Origin: JBKBKC01 sp046294265
GTDB lineage: Bacteria > Pseudomonadota > Alphaproteobacteria > Rhodobacterales > Rhodobacteraceae
Length of the DNA stretch: 64,000 nt
Reading direction: 5' to 3'
Assembly: GCA_046294265.1 (NCBI GenBank)
Contig: JBKBKC010000004.1
Span: 62,001 to 126,000, forward strand
Positions 32,372-40,568 of the stretch are shown here, piece by piece (within the stretch, counting starts at the first letter, position 1; each line of letters begins with the position of its first letter). The translations under genes were made by a program, and so were the position numbers. Below the pieces are notes generated by a model. That model had not been told where the DNA came from. It saw only the letters and a list, made by a program, of their open reading frames with translations, and did not search any database.

Positions 32372-33199
32372 ATGCTGATCCGCTTCGGCTATCACGTCAC
32401 GATCAACTGCGCACAGCCGACGCCGCTGATCTGTCTTCTGGCGCTGCGCGAGGAGCGCCGCCCCGATCTGGAGCAGCAGGGGCCGGTGATCACCATGCCC
32501 GACACGCGGATGAGCACCTACCGCGATCTTTTTGGCAACACCTGCCTGCGGATGACTGCGCCCGCGGGCGATTTCTCGATCCGGCATGACTGCACGATCC
32601 GGGACAGCGGCGAACCCGATGCCTATCTGCCGCATCTGATGCAAGAGCCGATCGAGGCGCTGCCCGATGACGTGATGCTCTATCTTCTGGGCAGCCGCTA
32701 TTGCGAGACGGACCGGCTGAGCCAGACCGCCTGGAACCTCTTTGGCAACACGGCCCCCGGATGGACGCGGGTGCAGGCGATCTGCGACTATGTGAAGGGG
32801 CATATCCGGTTCGACTATCAGCTCGCGCGCAACACGCGCACGGCGGAGGATGCCTGGCATGAGCAGGTAGGCGTGTGCCGCGATTTCGCGCATCTGGGGA
32901 TCGCGCTGTGCCGCGCGATGAACATTCCGGCGCGCTATGTGAACGGATACCTGGGCGACATCCAGGTGCCTGTGGTCGATCCGATGGATTTCTCGGCCTG
33001 GATCGAGGTCTATCTGGGGGGCCGCTGGGTGACCTTCGATCCGCGCAACAACACGCGCCGGATCGGTCGGATCAAGGTGGCGCATGGCCGGGATGCGGCG
33101 GATGTGCCGCTGGTGCATTCCTTCGGGCCGCACATGCTCAACCGGTTCTCGGTATGGTGCTATGACCTGGCGAACCCGCCGCGGAACCTGCCCGATTGA
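32372..33199 (+). CDS. Transglutaminase-like cysteine protease family protein
   Basis: A 275-residue cytoplasmic protein. The N-terminal ~130 residues form the beta-rich domain seen in two-domain bacterial transglutaminase-like proteins, and the core follows. The nucleophile motif is GVCRDFAHLGIALCRAMNIP (Cys169). The position that normally holds the catalytic His (DxHAW) reads DFSAW, with Ser208, and the Asp motif is FDPRNN. The rest (RYVNGYLGD, EVYLGGRWVTF) fits the family well. The Ser may be a subfamily feature or mean loss of activity. It converges with the outer-membrane protein gene downstream. Confidence 0.8.
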   Translation: MLIRFGYHVTINCAQPTPLICLLALREERRPDLEQQGPVITMPDTRMSTYRDLFGNTCLRMTAPAGDFSIRHDCTIRDSGEPDAYLPHLMQEPIEALPDDVMLYLLGSRYCETDRLSQTAWNLFGNTAPGWTRVQAICDYVKGHIRFDYQLARNTRTAEDAWHEQVGVCRDFAHLGIALCRAMNIPARYVNGYLGDIQVPVVDPMDFSAWIEVYLGGRWVTFDPRNNTRRIGRIKVAHGRDAADVPLVHSFGPHMLNRFSVWCYDLANPPRNLPD

Positions 33200-33216
33200 G
33201 GATGCCCGGCTGAGGC

Positions 33217-33238
33217 GGCGCGCCCGATGGCGCGCGCC
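33217..33238. terminator. GC hairpin between convergent genes
   Basis: GGCGCGC and GCGCGCC arms of 7 bp around an 8-nt loop, midway between the stops of the transglutaminase-like gene and the outer-membrane protein gene. It could serve both strands. There is no T-run. Confidence 0.4.
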
Positions 33239-33252
33239 GCGCCAGGCCCGGA

Positions 33253-33966
33253 TCAGCCGCCCGGAAGCAGGTTCGTCAACGAGCGCTGGCCGAAGGTGGT
33301 GCCCCGCTTGGCGCCAAAGGTGATTTTGCCGCCAAGTTTCACATAGCCTTCGCTGCCCGACAATTCGGCCAGCGGAACCGAGCCGCGCACCACGCCCAGT
33401 TCGCCGAACACCTTGAAGTTGGGGGCGACATCGTAGTCACCATTCACGCTGTAGCGCCGCGCATTCGCAACCCCGATGTCGAGCTGGTCCACCGACACGC
33501 CGATGCCGAACTGGGGCGTGGCGGCATACCGGGTGGACAGGCCCAGAACGGTGCCGGAAATGCCCTGCTCCTCGCCGCGCGCGGCATAGGCCTCGAAACC
33601 GGTCTGGCCCGCGACATGCCCGAACTCGAAACCGATGAAATTCACCGACTCGCCATCGGCGCGGTCCGTGCCCGCGAAGAGACCCGCCGAGGTGTTCTCG
33701 TTCAGGTGATAGATGCCATGCAGGACGAAATTTGTCGTGTTTTCCTTCACCTCGTTCAGGCGGTTCAGGCCCAGATCGAATTGCAGTGAGAAATCACGGT
33801 TCAGACCGACCTCCACCGCGCCCAGAAGCGTGGTCTTGGAAATGGAGGATTCGTCGGTCAGGAAGGAGTGCGACAGGCTCAGGCTGCCGCCAGTCACCTG
33901 CTGGGCCATGGCAGCGGGTGCCGAAACAAGTAGGGCCGCCGCAGCGACCTTGAAAGAATGATACAT
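33253..33966 (-). CDS. Small outer-membrane beta-barrel (porin-like) protein
   Basis: A 237-residue exported protein. The signal peptide is residues 1-21 (ending AMAQ). The mature part alternates polar and hydrophobic residues with regular aromatic ends (LSLSHSFLTDE, FSLQFDLGLNRL, NFVLHGIYHLNE, YVKLGGKITFGAKRG), the pattern of a beta-barrel with about 10-12 strands. No specific porin family is certain. The ATG at 33966 follows AGGAGCAGTCG. The neighbouring fasciclin gene is on the same strand but separated by about 260 bp. Confidence 0.7.
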   Translation of the reverse strand: MYHSFKVAAAALLVSAPAAMAQQVTGGSLSLSHSFLTDESSISKTTLLGAVEVGLNRDFSLQFDLGLNRLNEVKENTTNFVLHGIYHLNENTSAGLFAGTDRADGESVNFIGFEFGHVAGQTGFEAYAARGEEQGISGTVLGLSTRYAATPQFGIGVSVDQLDIGVANARRYSVNGDYDVAPNFKVFGELGVVRGSVPLAELSGSEGYVKLGGKITFGAKRGTTFGQRSLTNLLPGG

Positions 33967-34226
33967 CGACTGCTCCTGTCGTGAGCGGGCTTTGCCCGTC
34001 ATTGTTTGCCTCTGGCCCCGTATGATGGCCACTTGCGAGGGTAGCGGATTGAAGCTGTCGGTGGAATTTGCATCGCCGCGGCGCGGCACGGCCCCGCGTC
34101 AAAGTTGCGGATATACAACAGCCGAAGTTGTCGCCCAAAGGCACGCGGTCCCGATCCTCCTTGGGGGCGAGGTGTCGGCTGACCCCCGCCCCTTGGTGAC
34201 ATGCCGGGCCCCTGTGGCGTGTCGGG

Positions 34227-34775
34227 TTACTTGGGCACCAGGACGGTGTCGACCACATGGATGACGCCGTTCGACTGGTTCACATCGGCGATGGTGATGC
34301 GGCCGATGTTGCGCGATTCCGAAAAGACAAAAAGGTTCGCGCCCTTGACCTGCACCGACAGCGCGTCGCCCGAGACGGTCTGCAGGTGCACAAAACCCTT
34401 CTTGTCCTTCTTTGCGCGGCGCGCGAGGTCGGCCACGTTGAGCTTGCCGGGCACCACATGGGCGGTCAGCACCTTGGTGAGCATGGCCTTGTTCTCGGGC
34501 TTCAGCAGGGTTTCCACCGTGCCGGCGGGCAGGGCGTCGAAAGCTGCGTTGACGGGGGCGAAAACGGTGAAGGGGCCCGGTGTCATCAGGGTTTCGACAA
34601 GGCCGGCCGCCTGCACCGCGGCGACCAGCGTGGTGTGGTCGGCAGAGTTCACGGCATTCTCGACAATGTTCTTGGCCTCGAACATCGCGGCACCGCCGAC
34701 CATCGGATTGGCGGCGAGGGCGGGCAGGGCGGTGGCCGCCATCAGGAGGGCGGCAAGGGTGGAACGGATGTGCAT
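34227..34775 (-). CDS. Secreted fasciclin (FAS1) domain protein
   Basis: A 182-residue exported protein with a signal peptide (residues 1-21, ending in LAA) and a single FAS1 domain. The H1 motif reads GPFTVFAPVNAAFDALP and the H2 motif is NGVIHVVDTVLVPK, with the usual LTAHVVPGKL between. FAS1 proteins mediate adhesion or cell-surface interactions; single-domain alphaproteobacterial forms resemble MPB70/Fdp. The start is set by the signal peptide; the open frame extends much further upstream without a ribosome site. Confidence 0.88.
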   Translation of the reverse strand: MHIRSTLAALLMAATALPALAANPMVGGAAMFEAKNIVENAVNSADHTTLVAAVQAAGLVETLMTPGPFTVFAPVNAAFDALPAGTVETLLKPENKAMLTKVLTAHVVPGKLNVADLARRAKKDKKGFVHLQTVSGDALSVQVKGANLFVFSESRNIGRITIADVNQSNGVIHVVDTVLVPK

Positions 34776-34950
34776 GGCGGTATTCCTGTGCTGACGAGCC
34801 GGGATCGTCCCGGCCCTGTCGCGAGCAACGGGGCGTGGCCACGGAAAGTTTCGGCTGTTGGAGGGCCGGTCACGATGGCGTGCGCGGTGAAGGTCGTCCT
34901 GTCCGTATTCCCGATTGAAAAACCCGGTCAACGAGCTTTATATATGCGGC

Positions 34951-35388
34951 ATGGACATGCCCGCACACGACGACCAGACCATCGCCATTCAGCGCGGCAC
35001 CGCCTGGCTGACCAAGGGGGGGTTGCGACCGACGCGACAGCGGCTGGCGCTGGCGGCGCTTCTGGTGGGGGATGGCGAGAACCGGCATGTGACGGCCGAA
35101 AGCCTGTTCGCAAGCGCCACCCGGACAGGTGCGGGCGTCAGTCTCGCCACCGTGTACAACACCCTGCGCGCCTTTTGCGAAGCCGGGCTGATACAGGAAG
35201 TGGTGGTGGACGGATCGAAAAGCTATTTCGATACGCGCATGGACGACCATCCGCATTTTTACTGGGAAGACACGTCGATGCTGACCGACGCCCCGGCTGA
35301 CGAGCTGCAGATCGCGCGCTTGCCGCGCCTGCCCGCAGGCATGCAGTTGAGCCGCGTCGATGTGGTGATCCGGTTGCGGCGCGCCTGA
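34951..35388 (+). CDS. irr: Iron response regulator Irr (Fur family)
   Basis: A 145-residue winged-helix regulator. GLRPTRQRLALAALL is the Fur-family N-terminal helix and SLATVYNTLRAFCEAGLIQE is the recognition helix. The central HHxH-like segment reads DDHPHFYWED, and the C-terminus with ADELQIARLP fits alphaproteobacterial Irr, which responds to haem/iron status rather than free Fe(II). The ATG at 34951 is the first in frame near the conserved N-terminus; another at 34957 is possible. Irr is commonly next to fabA in this order of bacteria; here it is 3.6 kb away with other genes between. Confidence 0.82.
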   Translation: MDMPAHDDQTIAIQRGTAWLTKGGLRPTRQRLALAALLVGDGENRHVTAESLFASATRTGAGVSLATVYNTLRAFCEAGLIQEVVVDGSKSYFDTRMDDHPHFYWEDTSMLTDAPADELQIARLPRLPAGMQLSRVDVVIRLRRA

Positions 35389-35536
35389 CAGGGTGGGTTC
35401 CCCGCACTGCCCGGATTTTTGGCAGCGGGCAAGCCGCTCCGGCGCCTGCGCATATTTCTGTTGCGACATGCCCGGCGCCTGATAGCATTTTGTCAGGATC
35501 ATGGCCCGTCAGAGGCCGACACACAGGGAGCATCGC

Positions 35537-36691
35537 ATGTCCGTTTTCCGTCTTGGCGGGACCACCGCACTTGTCGCCATCATGGCGTTGTCGCCAGCGT
35601 TGGCGCAGGTAACCGCCCTCGGGGCGCCTGAGGGCCAGGTGAACATCGTGGCCTGGCCCGGCTATATCGAGCGTGGCGAGACCGTGAAGGAATTCGATTG
35701 GGTGACCGGGTTCGAAGCGGCGTCTGGCTGCAAGGTCAACGTGAAAACCGCCAACACCTCGGACGAGATGGTGGCCTTGATGAACGAGGGCGGGTTCGAT
35801 CTGGTGACCGCGAGCGGTGACGCAAGCCTGCGCCTGATCGCGGGCAAGCGGGTGCAGCCGGTGAACGTGGATCTGATCCCGTCCTGGTCCACGGTGGACG
35901 ACCGGCTGAAATCGGCGCCCTGGCACACGGTCGATGGTGTGCATTACGGGACGCCCTACATGTGGGGGCCAAACGTCCTGATGTACAACACCCAGGTGTT
36001 CGGCGATGCGCCGCCCACCTCCTGGAACGTGGTGTTCGAGGAGATGACGCTGCCCGACGGCAAGTCGAACAAGGGCCGCGTGCAGGCCTATGACGGGCCG
36101 ATCCACATCGCCGACGCCGCCCAATACCTGATGTTCCACAAGCCGGACCTGGGCATCACCTCGCCCTACGCGCTGAACGCGGATCAGTACAAGGCGGCGC
36201 TGGACCTGTTGCGGGTGCAGCGCACGCTGACGGCGCGCTACTGGCACGACGCCTTCATCCAGATGGACGATTTCCGGAACGAGGGGATGGCGGCCTCGGG
36301 CACCTGGCCGTTCCAGGTCAACCTCTTGCAGGCCGACAAGGTGCCTGTGGCATCGGTGATCCCGCAAGAGGGGGCTACGGGCTGGGCCGACACGACGATG
36401 ATGCATGCCGATGCGGCGAACCCAACCTGTGCGTATCTCTGGATGGAGCATACGCTGGCCTCGAACCTGCAATCGGACCTGTCGGTGTGGTTCGGCGCCA
36501 ACCCGGCGGTGCCTGCCGCCTGCACGGACGGGCGCGGGATGCAGACGGCCGAGGGCTGCACCAAGAACGGGCTGGATGATTTCGAGCGGATCCGATTCTG
36601 GACCACGCCCGTTTCAAGCTGCCCGCAGGGGGAATGCGTGCCCTATTACCGTTGGGTGTCGGACTACATCGGCGTGATCGGCGGACGGTGA
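35537..36691 (+). CDS. Spermidine/putrescine-type ABC transporter, periplasmic binding protein
   Basis: A 384-residue exported binding protein of the PotD/SBP_bac_8 type. The signal peptide ends at LAQ near residue 24. Motifs include NIVAWPGYIERG, the FDLVTASGDASLRLI segment and GTPYMWGPNVLMYNTQVF. Four Cys residues in the C-terminal part (around AACTDGRG, EGCTKNG, SSCPQGEC) suggest disulfides, unusual for PotD. The start at 35537 follows GGGAGCATCGC. It heads a four-gene transporter operon with the ATPase and two permeases downstream. Substrate class is inferred from family only. Confidence 0.85.
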   Translation: MSVFRLGGTTALVAIMALSPALAQVTALGAPEGQVNIVAWPGYIERGETVKEFDWVTGFEAASGCKVNVKTANTSDEMVALMNEGGFDLVTASGDASLRLIAGKRVQPVNVDLIPSWSTVDDRLKSAPWHTVDGVHYGTPYMWGPNVLMYNTQVFGDAPPTSWNVVFEEMTLPDGKSNKGRVQAYDGPIHIADAAQYLMFHKPDLGITSPYALNADQYKAALDLLRVQRTLTARYWHDAFIQMDDFRNEGMAASGTWPFQVNLLQADKVPVASVIPQEGATGWADTTMMHADAANPTCAYLWMEHTLASNLQSDLSVWFGANPAVPAACTDGRGMQTAEGCTKNGLDDFERIRFWTTPVSSCPQGECVPYYRWVSDYIGVIGGR

Positions 36692-36700
36692 TCCCGGCAA

Positions 36701-36830
36701 CCCCCCCCCCTCCCCATCCCTCCCCCACGAAGGGGGGAGGGAGGCGCCCCATCGACCCGCGCCGCGCCGGTCATCCTGCGCCTCCCCTCCCCCTCGTGGG
36801 GAGGGGATGGGGGTGGGGGGCGGCCACAGG
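36701..36830. repeat. C-rich intergenic repeat, two inverted copies
   Basis: A C-tract element (10-12 C followed by TCCCCATCCCTCCCCCACGA) at about 36701-36735 is mirrored by CTCGTGGGGAGGGGATGGGGG at about 36794-36814. Together they can fold into a long imperfect hairpin between the binding-protein and ATPase genes. Similar extragenic G/C-tract repeats are frequent in Rhodobacterales and Caulobacterales. Confidence 0.6.
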
Positions 36831-36840
36831 CAGGCCAGAC

Positions 36841-37830
36841 ATGACCCCCGCCGTCACCTTCACCGCCGTCACCCGCCATTTCGGCCCTGTCCGCGCCGTG
36901 GACGGGGTAGACCTGACCATCGCCGAAGGCGCATTCTTTGCCATGCTGGGCCCGTCCGGGTCGGGCAAGACCACCTGCCTGCGGCTGATCTCGGGCTTCG
37001 AGAAACCCACCTCGGGGGCGATCCGCATCTTCGGGCAGGACGTGTCGAACGTGCCGCCGCACCTGCGCAACGTGAACACGGTGTTTCAGGACTATGCGCT
37101 GTTCCCGCACATGAACGTGCGCGACAACGTGGCCTATGGGCTGATGGTCAAGGGCGTTGGGCGGGGCCCCCGCCATGCGCGGGCCGAGGAGATGCTGGCA
37201 CTGGTGAAGCTGGACGGCTACGGTGATCGGAAACCTGCGCAGCTGTCGGGCGGCCAGCGCCAGCGCGTAGCCCTGGCGCGCGCGCTGGTCAACGAACCCC
37301 GCGTGCTCTTGCTGGACGAACCGCTGGGTGCCTTGGACCTGAAGCTGCGCGAGGCGATGCAGGACGAGTTGAAGGCGCTGCAGCGCCGCCTCGGCATCAC
37401 CTTTGTCTTCGTCACCCATGACCAGGGTGAGGCGCTGTCGATGGCCGACCACCTCGCGGTGTTCAACGAGGGGTGCATCGCCCAGATCGGCACGCCGCAG
37501 GACATCTACACCCGGCCCGCGACGCGGTTCGTGGCGGATTTCGTGGGCTCCTCCAACGTTCTGCCCCCCGAGGTCAGCCGCCGCTTCGGCGGGCCCGACG
37601 CCTGGGCCTCTCTGCGCCCCGAGGCGATCAGGCTGGCCGGGGGCGGCATCCCCGGCACCGCGGGACCCGCGCGGTATCTGGGTGCCGGGACGCGGCTGTC
37701 GGTCGATCTGGGCAACAACGTCGCGGTGCAGGTCTGGCTGCCCCCCGGCCAGCCTGTGCCGCCCCCCGGCAGCCCGGTCCAGGTGCAGGCGGCGCCTGGG
37801 GCGATTCATCCGATGGAGGCTGCGCCATGA
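36841..37830 (+). CDS. Polyamine-type ABC transporter ATP-binding protein (PotA-like)
   Basis: A 329-residue ABC ATPase. Walker A is GPSGSGKTT, the signature is LSGGQRQRVALARAL, Walker B is LLLDEPLGALDLKLRE, and the H-loop is VTHDQGEALS. A C-terminal TOBE-like domain follows after residue 240. The ATG at 36841 is right after the intergenic repeat; a much longer frame upstream runs through that repeat and has no coding look. It works with the downstream permeases to import the ligand of the 35.5-kb binding protein. Confidence 0.9.
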   Translation: MTPAVTFTAVTRHFGPVRAVDGVDLTIAEGAFFAMLGPSGSGKTTCLRLISGFEKPTSGAIRIFGQDVSNVPPHLRNVNTVFQDYALFPHMNVRDNVAYGLMVKGVGRGPRHARAEEMLALVKLDGYGDRKPAQLSGGQRQRVALARALVNEPRVLLLDEPLGALDLKLREAMQDELKALQRRLGITFVFVTHDQGEALSMADHLAVFNEGCIAQIGTPQDIYTRPATRFVADFVGSSNVLPPEVSRRFGGPDAWASLRPEAIRLAGGGIPGTAGPARYLGAGTRLSVDLGNNVAVQVWLPPGQPVPPPGSPVQVQAAPGAIHPMEAAP

Positions 37831-37834
37831 CCAC

Positions 37835-38005
37835 GGTTGCCAAGGGGGGCCAGCCCCCCTCGCCGCCTGCGGCGGCTCACCCCCCGGGGTATTTCGGTCA
37901 AGGAGAGGCACAATTTAAATCAAATCCGTTCTCTTCTTTGTTGAAATACCCCGGGGGGAGGCGCGGCACGCGCCGGGGGGCAGCGCCCCCCTGCGACGCG
38001 GCGGC
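37835..38005. repeat. Palindromic extragenic repeat between ATPase and permease genes
   Basis: A perfect 16-bp inverted repeat, CCCCCCGGGGTATTTC at 37880-37895 and its complement at 37943-37958, flanks an AT-rich 47-bp core (CACAATTTAAATC and similar). Outside lie further GC palindromes (GGGGGCAGCGCCCCC-type). The CCCCGGGGTATTT motif resembles a dispersed Rhodobacterales element ending in a GGTATTT/ATATTT box; a relative is at 61013-61080. Confidence 0.6.
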
Positions 38006-38011
38006 CCCTGC

Positions 38012-38947
38012 ATGACGCCTGCGGTGTTGCCGGGACGGGGGCCGGGGGACCGGCTGACGGGGCTGTTCTGGCGGCGGCCCAATCTGCTTTTGGTGCTGAT
38101 GATCCTGCCGCCGCTCTTGTGGCTTGGGCTGGTCTATCTGGGATCGCTCGCCGCACTTCTGGTGCAGAGCTTCTATTCGATCGACGAGTTCTCGGGTCTG
38201 GTGGTGCGCGAGTTCACCTTGCGCACCTATGGAGAGCTGTTCCGGCCTGCCAACCTCGACATCATCCTGCGCACGCTGGCGATGGCGGCGGCGGTCACGC
38301 TGGGCTGCGCGGTGATCGGGTTTCCGGTGGCCTATTATGCGGCGCGCCATGCGCGGGGGCGGTGGAAGGCGGCGTTCTATCTGGGGGTCATGCTGCCCCT
38401 GTGGTCGTCCTATCTGGTCAAGGTCTATGCCTGGAAGCTGATCCTGGCGAAAGAGGGGATCATCACCTGGGCCGCCGACGGAATCGGCGCGGGGTTCGTG
38501 CTGGAGGCGGTGCTGTCGCTGCCCTGGATCGGGGGGAATTCGTTGTCCACCAGTTTTCTGGGCACCTGGATGGTCTTTGTCTATGTCTGGCTGCCCTATA
38601 TGATCCTGCCGATGCAGGCCGCGCTTGAGCGGGTGCCGGTGTCGATGCTGGAGGCTTCGGCGGATCTGGGGGCGGGGCCGGGGCGCACGTTCCGGTCGGT
38701 GATCCTGCCGCTGGCGATGCCGGGGGTGATCGCGGGGTCGATCTTTACCTTCAGCCTGACGATGGGCGACTACATCATTCCGCAGATCGTGGGCACCTCG
38801 GCGCGGTTCATCGGGCAGACGGTGTATCAGTTGCAGGGAACGGCCGGAAACATCCCGCTGGCCGCGGCCTTTGCGGTGGTGCCCATCGCGATCATGCTGG
38901 TCTATCTGTGGCTAGCCAAGCGGCAGGGGGCGTTCAATGCGCTCTGA
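38012..38947 (+). CDS. Polyamine-type ABC transporter permease (PotB-like)
   Basis: A 311-residue inner-membrane permease with six predicted helices. The first helix is LLLVLMILPPLLWLGLVYLG, and the ATPase-contact loop reads LEASADLGAGPGRTFRSVIL. It overlaps the next permease gene by 11 bp, so the two are coupled. The start ATG at 38012 follows the GC-rich repeat element. An ABC2-like PotB role is inferred from family and operon order. Confidence 0.88.
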   Translation: MTPAVLPGRGPGDRLTGLFWRRPNLLLVLMILPPLLWLGLVYLGSLAALLVQSFYSIDEFSGLVVREFTLRTYGELFRPANLDIILRTLAMAAAVTLGCAVIGFPVAYYAARHARGRWKAAFYLGVMLPLWSSYLVKVYAWKLILAKEGIITWAADGIGAGFVLEAVLSLPWIGGNSLSTSFLGTWMVFVYVWLPYMILPMQAALERVPVSMLEASADLGAGPGRTFRSVILPLAMPGVIAGSIFTFSLTMGDYIIPQIVGTSARFIGQTVYQLQGTAGNIPLAAAFAVVPIAIMLVYLWLAKRQGAFNAL

Positions 38948-39743
38948 GGGGGCATCGGTAGGGCTGCGGGTGGCGGCCATCGGGGGGCTGTTGTTCCTGC
39001 ATCTGCCGATCCTTTTGATCTTCCTTTACGCCTTCACCACGGATGAGCGGACCTATGCCTTTCCGCCTCCCGGCCTGACAACGCAATGGTTCGGGGTGGC
39101 GTGGAACCGGGCGGATATCTGGCCGCCGCTTTACCTGTCCTTGCGTGTGGCGGCGATTTCCACGGCGATGGCGCTGGTGTTGGGGACGCTAGCGGCGGCC
39201 GCGATGGCGCGGGCCAGCTTTTTCGGACGGGATCAGATCAGCCTGTTGATCATCTTGCCGATTGCGTTGCCGGGTGTAATTTCCGGCATGTCGCTGCGTT
39301 CGGCCTTTGCGATCATGGAGATACCCTTTTCCACCTGGACCATCGTTCTGGGCCACGCGACGTTCTGCATCGTGATCGTGTTCAACAATGCCGTGGCGCG
39401 GTTCCGACGGATGTCGGGGGCAATCCTCGAGGCCTCGGCTGATCTGGGGGCCAATGCGTTCCAGACGTTCCGTTTCGTGCTCTTGCCCAATCTCGGCTCG
39501 GCCCTGTTGGCGGGGGGGATGCTGGCCTTTGCGCTGTCCTTTGACGAGGTGATCGTGACGACCTTCACGGCGGGCCAGCAATCCACCCTGCCGATCTGGA
39601 TGCTGAACGAACTGGTGCGGCCCCGGCAGCGGCCGGTGACGAATGTGGTGGCGATCGTGGTCTTTGCGACGACGTTCCTGCCGATCCTGCTGGCCTACTA
39701 TCTGACGCGCGGCGGGGGCGAGACGGCGGGCGGCGGCAAATAG
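38937..39743 (+). CDS. Polyamine-type ABC transporter permease (PotC-like)
   Basis: A 268-residue partner permease with six helices. The ATPase-contact loop is LEASADLGANAFQTFRFVLL, followed by SALLAGGMLAFALSFDEVIV. PotC homologues carry the same FDEVIVTTF block. It is the last gene of the transporter operon and converges with a methyltransferase gene two bases downstream of the stop. Confidence 0.88.
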   Translation: MRSEGASVGLRVAAIGGLLFLHLPILLIFLYAFTTDERTYAFPPPGLTTQWFGVAWNRADIWPPLYLSLRVAAISTAMALVLGTLAAAAMARASFFGRDQISLLIILPIALPGVISGMSLRSAFAIMEIPFSTWTIVLGHATFCIVIVFNNAVARFRRMSGAILEASADLGANAFQTFRFVLLPNLGSALLAGGMLAFALSFDEVIVTTFTAGQQSTLPIWMLNELVRPRQRPVTNVVAIVVFATTFLPILLAYYLTRGGGETAGGGK

Positions 39744-39745
39744 CC

Positions 39746-40525
39746 CTAGCCGGGTTTCACGGCGCGCAGGTGGGTGGGGCAGTGTTCGCCGCTGTCCAGC
39801 ACCGGGATCATCCGCGTCCAAAGGGCGATGTTGTAGTCCACGAAATCCGCCCCCACGGCAGCGGCCATCGCGGCCCCCTCGGCCCCGCGCAGGCGGGCGA
39901 GTTCCTGGCGCGCCGTGTCGCGATACCAGGCATTGCGGCTGACGGTTTCGACATCGACAAACCCCGCCGCCGTCATCGCCCGGGCATAGCCAAGCGGCGA
40001 GGCCATGCCGAAGCCCAGCCCCTCGGCCTCGATATAGGCGGCCATCGCGGGCGAGGGGGCGTCGTCATGGCCGATCAGCCAGTCGGAGGCGAGGAAGGCG
40101 CCGCCCGGTTTCAGCACGCGGAACACCTCGGCCATCAGGGCGGCCTTGTCGGGGATGTGGACGATGGAATCCTTGGAGAACACCACATCGAAGCTGGCGG
40201 GTGGCAGGGGCAGGGGGCCGGGGGCGACCTTGGCCAGACCGATGCGCGCGTTCAGGCCCGCACGCGCCACCATGGCGCGGGCGCGGGCCAGCACGCCATC
40301 CTCGACATCGATGCCCGTCACCCAGGCCGCGCCATGGTCCCGCACGAGACACAGGCTGACCCCGCCGGCGCCACATCCGATGTCGAGCACCGAAAGCCCG
40401 TCGAGCCGACGACCATCGAGGATGCGCGCCACCTCTTCGGGGCCGCCGGGCGACAGGAACCCCTCACCCCAGAGCGCCTCCAGAAAGGCGACCATACGTT
40501 CGGGATAATGCGTCGTGTCGTCCAT
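39746..40525 (-). CDS. SAM-dependent methyltransferase, phosphoethanolamine-methyltransferase-like
   Basis: A 259-residue class I methyltransferase. Motif I is VLDIGCGAGGVS, the acidic loop is GIDVEDGVL, and the later FDVVFSKDSIVHIPDKAALM with LKPGGAFLASDWL resembles the C-terminal unit of phosphoethanolamine N-methyltransferases (the DSIVHIPDK block). The acceptor is not determined. It is a single gene, transcribed toward and overlapping nothing but almost touching the polyamine permease gene. Confidence 0.8.
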   Translation of the reverse strand: MDDTTHYPERMVAFLEALWGEGFLSPGGPEEVARILDGRRLDGLSVLDIGCGAGGVSLCLVRDHGAAWVTGIDVEDGVLARARAMVARAGLNARIGLAKVAPGPLPLPPASFDVVFSKDSIVHIPDKAALMAEVFRVLKPGGAFLASDWLIGHDDAPSPAMAAYIEAEGLGFGMASPLGYARAMTAAGFVDVETVSRNAWYRDTARQELARLRGAEGAAMAAAVGADFVDYNIALWTRMIPVLDSGEHCPTHLRAVKPG

Positions 40526-40568
40526 CCTGACTCCCTGCCGATCGCCAACCGATCGACGCGAGTCTGGC

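Noticed and set aside
36692..36840. CRISPR-like array from the repeated C-tract elements
   Set aside because: Only two inverted copies, no regular spacers and no cas genes nearby.
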